The notes under the pieces are model-generated. The model did not search any database and was not told the origin of the DNA. It worked only from the letters and a program-made list of their open reading frames with translations. A program made the position numbers and the translations under genes. From contig JAXHMM010000006.1 of NCBI GenBank assembly GCA_034521445.1, forward strand, positions 1 to 64,000: a stretch of DNA of 64,000 nt. Direction: 5' to 3'. This document shows, piece after piece, positions 61,007-64,000 of the stretch. How positions within the stretch are numbered: the first letter of the stretch is position 1; each line of letters starts with the position of its first letter. The DNA comes from Balneolaceae bacterium. GTDB taxonomy: Bacteria > Bacteroidota > Rhodothermia > Balneolales > Balneolaceae.

Positions 61007-62434
61007 TTACTTCTTCTTGGGCTTGCTGCCCAGGTGCACGCCCTCGCCGTAGGCCTCGGCCACAGCCTCCATGACGGCCTCCGACATGGTGGGGTGCGGG
61101 TGCTGGGCGGCAATAATTTCGTGGCCCGTGGTTTCCAGGTCGCGGGCCACCACGGCCTCGGCGATGAGTTCGGTGACGTGGGCGCCGATCATGTGACAGC
61201 CCAGCCACTCGCCGTACTTGTCGTCGAAAATGACCTTTACAAAGCCCTCCTCATGTCCCAGTCCCGCCGCCTTGCCGCTGGCCGAAAAGGGGAACTTGCC
61301 CACCTTGATATCGTAGCCCTCCTCTTTGGCCTGCTCTTCGGTGTAGCCGACGGAGGCGATCTGAGGCTCACAGTAGGTACAGCCGGGAATGTTGTTGTAG
61401 TCGATGGGGAGGGGATCCTCGCCGGCCATCTTCTCCACGCAGTGAATGCCTTCGTGGGAGGCCTTGTGGGCCAGCCAGGGTGCGCCAGCCACGTCCCCGA
61501 TGGCGTAGATGTTCTCCACGCTGGTCTGGTAGGTGCTCTTGTCCACCTCGATGGTGCCCTTCTCATACTTGACGCCGATCTCGTCGAGGCCGATGCCCTC
61601 CACATTGCCGGTGACGCCCACAGCGGAGAGAACCACGTCGGCGTCCACGGTTTCGGTAGAATCGTCCCCCGCGTCCTTGATGGTCACCTTCACGCCGCCC
61701 TTCTTCTTCTCCACCTTGTCCACCGTGCAGCCGGTGCGGATGTCCATGCCCTTCTTCTTGTAGATCTTGCCCAGCTCCTTGCCGATATCCTTGTCCTCTA
61801 CGGGTACCAGGCTGTCCTGGAGCTCCACAAGCGTGACCTCGGTGCCGATGGAGTGGTAAAAGTAGGCGAACTCCACCCCGATGGCACCGGCGCCGATGAT
61901 GACCATTTTCTTGGGCTGCTTCTCCATCTTCATGGCTTTCTCGTAACCGATGATGGCCTCATTGTCGATCTCCAGGCCGGGCAGCTCGCGGGGGCGCGCG
62001 CCGGTGGCAATGATAAACTTGTCGGCCTTGATCTGCTCAAGGGTCTTGCCGTCCTCGTCCTCTACCTTAATCTGGCCGGCGGATTCAAAGACGCCCTTGC
62101 CTTCAAAAACCTCAATCTTGTTGGCCTTCATCAGAAACTGCACGCCTTTGCTCATCTTGTCGGCTACGTTCCGGGAGCGCTTGACCATGCCCTCGAAATC
62201 GGCGGAGTATCCCTCCACCTTCACGCCGTAATCAGAAGCGTTGGCAATGCTTTCGTACACCTCGGCCGAGCGGAGCAGCGCCTTGGTGGGTATACAGCCG
62301 ATGTTCAGGCAGACCCCGCCCAGGTGACGTTTCTCGACAATTGCCGTTTTAAATCCCAGTTGCGAAGCGCGGATGGCCGCCACATAGCCGCCAGGTCCCG
62401 ATCCGATTACACAGAGGTCAAATTCTTTAGCCAT
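61007..62434 (-). CDS. lpd: Dihydrolipoyl dehydrogenase
   Basis: The 475-residue FAD enzyme has 'VIGSGPGGYVAAIRASQLG', the redox pair in 'GGVCLNIGCIPTK', NAD site 'VIIGAGAIGVEFAYFY', 'YAIGDVAGAPWLAHKASHEG', and the active-site base in 'HPHPTMSEA'. It is the E3 of 2-oxo-acid dehydrogenase complexes, and here it leads the lipoylation genes lipB and lipA. E1/E2 genes are not in the window. Confidence 0.97.
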   Translation of the reverse strand: MAKEFDLCVIGSGPGGYVAAIRASQLGFKTAIVEKRHLGGVCLNIGCIPTKALLRSAEVYESIANASDYGVKVEGYSADFEGMVKRSRNVADKMSKGVQFLMKANKIEVFEGKGVFESAGQIKVEDEDGKTLEQIKADKFIIATGARPRELPGLEIDNEAIIGYEKAMKMEKQPKKMVIIGAGAIGVEFAYFYHSIGTEVTLVELQDSLVPVEDKDIGKELGKIYKKKGMDIRTGCTVDKVEKKKGGVKVTIKDAGDDSTETVDADVVLSAVGVTGNVEGIGLDEIGVKYEKGTIEVDKSTYQTSVENIYAIGDVAGAPWLAHKASHEGIHCVEKMAGEDPLPIDYNNIPGCTYCEPQIASVGYTEEQAKEEGYDIKVGKFPFSASGKAAGLGHEEGFVKVIFDDKYGEWLGCHMIGAHVTELIAEAVVARDLETTGHEIIAAQHPHPTMSEAVMEAVAEAYGEGVHLGSKPKKK

Positions 62435-62600
62435 GAGTCCGTTTTTTCCAGTTTATTAGGGAAGTTCTGCGCTGTTAAAAAGGCGCTCTAAGTTAAGCAT
62501 AATAGGTGGAAGGTGAAACGGACATCGGGGCGGAACAATTCCTCCCGCCTGCCATTCAAAGGCTTTGAACGCCAATACCAACAAAGCACCACAGCACAAG

Positions 62601-63374
62601 ATGAACATCATTTTGAAGAAACTCACAGCACCCGTAGTACTGCTCTGCATGAGCCTGGCCCTGGCCTCCTGCCTGGACAGCACCTCTTCCTCCGACGACG
62701 ACGGGGAGGCCTTCAACCACCAGCGCAATCCCGGCACCTCGGCCGAGGCTCTGCTGAGAGACAGCACCTATACCTCCCTGGCTGTGGAAGTGGACTACAT
62801 GCCGGGACACGAACCGACCTCGGAAGCCCTAGACAGCCTGAAATCTTTCCTTGAGCAGCGTCTCAACAAGAGCAATATCACCGTCCGCACGCCCACAGAA
62901 ATCCCTACCGGCGGGCAGCAGGCCTACTCCGCCTCCGACGTGCGCGACCTGGAGGCCGAGCACCGCAACAACACGACCAGCGCGAGCAGCAGCACGCTTG
63001 AGGCCTATATCATTATCGTGGACGGCGAGTACACCGAATCCAACGTCCTGGGCATCGCCTACTACAACACTTCCACGGCCTTCTTCGGACCCACCATTCA
63101 GTCGGCCAGCTCGGGCGTGGGAGCACCCTCACAGCAGAAAATCGAGGGTACGGTTTTCCGACACGAGTTCGGGCACATCATGGGACTGGTGGGCGTGGGC
63201 ACGCCCGTGCAGGCCTCCCACCAGACGGGCGACGGTCAGCACTGCAACCGGGACGGCTGCCTGATGGAGCCCTCCGTGGAGACCACCGATTACTTTGCGA
63301 ACCTGTTCGACGGAGACATTCCCAACCTGGGTTCCTACTGCATCAATGACCTGCAGGCCAACGGCGGGAAGTAG
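62601..63374 (+). CDS. Lipoprotein metalloprotease, metzincin-like
   Basis: The product is 257 residues from 'MNIILKKLTAPVV'; a start 36 bases earlier is possible. A lipoprotein signal has lipobox 'LALASC' (Cys24). The zinc motif His188-Glu189-Phe-Gly-His192-Ile-Met-Gly is followed by 'VGTPVQASHQ', giving a possible third ligand at His207. A Cys pair surrounds a Met-turn-like 'CLMEP' (Cys215, Cys220, Met222). The layout matches an uncharacterised Bacteroidota surface-protease family. It diverges from lpd. Confidence 0.8.
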   Translation: MNIILKKLTAPVVLLCMSLALASCLDSTSSSDDDGEAFNHQRNPGTSAEALLRDSTYTSLAVEVDYMPGHEPTSEALDSLKSFLEQRLNKSNITVRTPTEIPTGGQQAYSASDVRDLEAEHRNNTTSASSSTLEAYIIIVDGEYTESNVLGIAYYNTSTAFFGPTIQSASSGVGAPSQQKIEGTVFRHEFGHIMGLVGVGTPVQASHQTGDGQHCNRDGCLMEPSVETTDYFANLFDGDIPNLGSYCINDLQANGGK

Positions 63375-63391
63375 GGCCTGAGTGTTGGGAC

Positions 63392-64000
63392 CTACTGCTT
63401 GAACTTGAAGAGGTTCTCCGCACCCACCTTCTCCTCAGCCTGGTTGAGCGCGTAGGCGCTGTCGAATAGCACGATGGGGTTCTCCTCCATGTCTTTGGTA
63501 ACGTGGGTGGAGTAGCTGCTCTCCAGCTTGTCGATGAGCTTCTCGTCTTCTGGCAGCCAGCGGGCGGCGTGGTAGGAGACGCTGGACATGTTCAGCTCGC
63601 AGTTGTACTCGGTAGCCATGCGGTGCTTGACCACGTCGAACTGCAGGGCCCCGACCGTGCCCAGGAGCAGTTCGTTGCCCACCCCGTGGGGCACCTCGAA
63701 GACGTGCACCACGCCCTCCTCGGCCAGCTGCTTCAGTCCCTCGCGCAGCTGCTTCCGCTGGAAGGGGTCCTTGGTCGAACATTTCATAAAATGCTCGGGG
63801 GTAAAGAGAGGAATGACGTTGAAGCGCACCGGCTTGTCCTTGTAGATAGTGGTGCCGATGCGGAAGGAGCCGGGATTAAAGAGGGAAACCACGTCGCCGG
63901 GCCAGGCTTCCTCCAGAATGTGGCGCTCATCGCCCATCAGGGTGTGCGGGGTGGACATTTTCACCTGCTTGCCGTTGTCGGCCTGGGTGACCTCCAGTCC
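63392..64000 (-). CDS. prfC: Peptide chain release factor 3, C-terminal part (partial)
   Basis: The frame is open from the window edge, with about 203 residues visible. The start of the gene lies beyond 64000; an internal GTG at 63964 is not its start. The text 'GDVVSLFNPGSFRIGTTIYK', 'VIPLFTPEHFMKCSTKDPFQRKQL', 'QLAEEGVVHVFEVP' and 'LGTVGALQFDVVKHRM' is the C-terminal half of RF3, the GTPase that releases RF1/RF2 after peptide release. Confidence 0.93.
   Translation of the reverse strand, partial: GLEVTQADNGKQVKMSTPHTLMGDERHILEEAWPGDVVSLFNPGSFRIGTTIYKDKPVRFNVIPLFTPEHFMKCSTKDPFQRKQLREGLKQLAEEGVVHVFEVPHGVGNELLLGTVGALQFDVVKHRMATEYNCELNMSSVSYHAARWLPEDEKLIDKLESSYSTHVTKDMEENPIVLFDSAYALNQAEEKVGAENLFKFKQ

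Noticed and set aside
59354-62491. A 1045-codon open frame on the plus strand opposite lipA, lipB and lpd
   Set aside because: It is antisense to three complete, motif-rich enzymes. In a GC-rich genome that rarely uses TTA, CTA and TCA codons, one reverse frame stays open by chance. Its translation is Val/Leu/Gly/His-rich with no domain.

Overview
The window is a dense, GC-rich stretch of bacterial chromosome (about 60% GC by eye) with roughly 60 protein genes, two tRNA genes and very short gaps. Three things point to a Gram-negative member of the Bacteroidota/Balneolota (Rhodothermota) assemblage. Outer-membrane genes are present (an LptD-like protein and an Mla lipid transporter). A PorX-type response-regulator/PglZ protein is present. 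Exact TTG-N19/20-TAnnTTTG promoters stand in front of both tRNA genes, which is the promoter form used by the Bacteroidota primary sigma factor. Assignment to Balneolales is inference only. Neither tRNA encodes its CCA end.

Layout. 1-4476 (+): tail of an unknown gene, GbsR/MarR-like regulator, YraN, DivIC/FtsB-like protein, LptD-like protein. 4484-10638 (-): mlaE-mlaF-mlaD, then a PpiD/SurA-like foldase, ribD and ribE. 10955-14258 (+): aroC, a TPR protein, a LysM/RlpA-like protein and a CPBP membrane protease, the last three start-stop overlapped. 14572-16517: an ECF sigma factor and a histidine kinase facing each other across an AAGTC-rich inverted repeat. 16624-20067 (-): tRNA-Leu(TAG)-tig-clpP-clpX. 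20270-25946: cutA, an enoyl-CoA hydratase, an HtrA protease, an NrnA-like phosphoesterase, then thiamine pyrophosphokinase start-stop coupled to a sodium:solute symporter. 25947-28766 (-): comEA-like, porX, tsaE and a small SH3-like protein. 29743-35118 (-): three exported repeat or beta-propeller proteins. 35233-42176 (-): cysteine desulfurase, DsbA-like, gamma-carbonic anhydrase, hemW, an unknown protein, fumarylacetoacetase and trhO. 42265-44259 (+): nadC-nadA. 44291-47566: a DUF2339 membrane protein, a YhdH-type oxidoreductase and an orphan CheY-like regulator. 47873-49442 (-): a three-gene HipB-HipS-HipT toxin-antitoxin unit beside tRNA-Phe. 49762-64000: recJ, leucine dehydrogenase, hslO, NDH-2, an unknown membrane protein, an IscA-like protein, an AlbA_2 protein, plsY-gpsA, lpd-lipB-lipA, a lipoprotein metalloprotease and the end of prfC.

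Most of the window is ordinary core metabolism and envelope maintenance. The most notable accessory locus is the HipBST-type unit. Its kinase carries the Ser-Ile-Ser loop of HipT, its HipA N-terminal domain is a separate small protein, and two matching palindromic operators lie upstream. Other points that stand out are a frameshift cutting the cysteine-rich end off TrhO, a cysteine desulfurase divergent from nadCA in which proline replaces the PLP-contacting asparagine, the AAGTC-iterated inverted repeat that encodes the end of a histidine kinase, a near-perfect palindrome upstream of the orphan response regulator, and a conserved-looking unknown protein beside fumarylacetoacetase. I found no insertion sequence, CRISPR array, prophage or clearly new multi-gene system.
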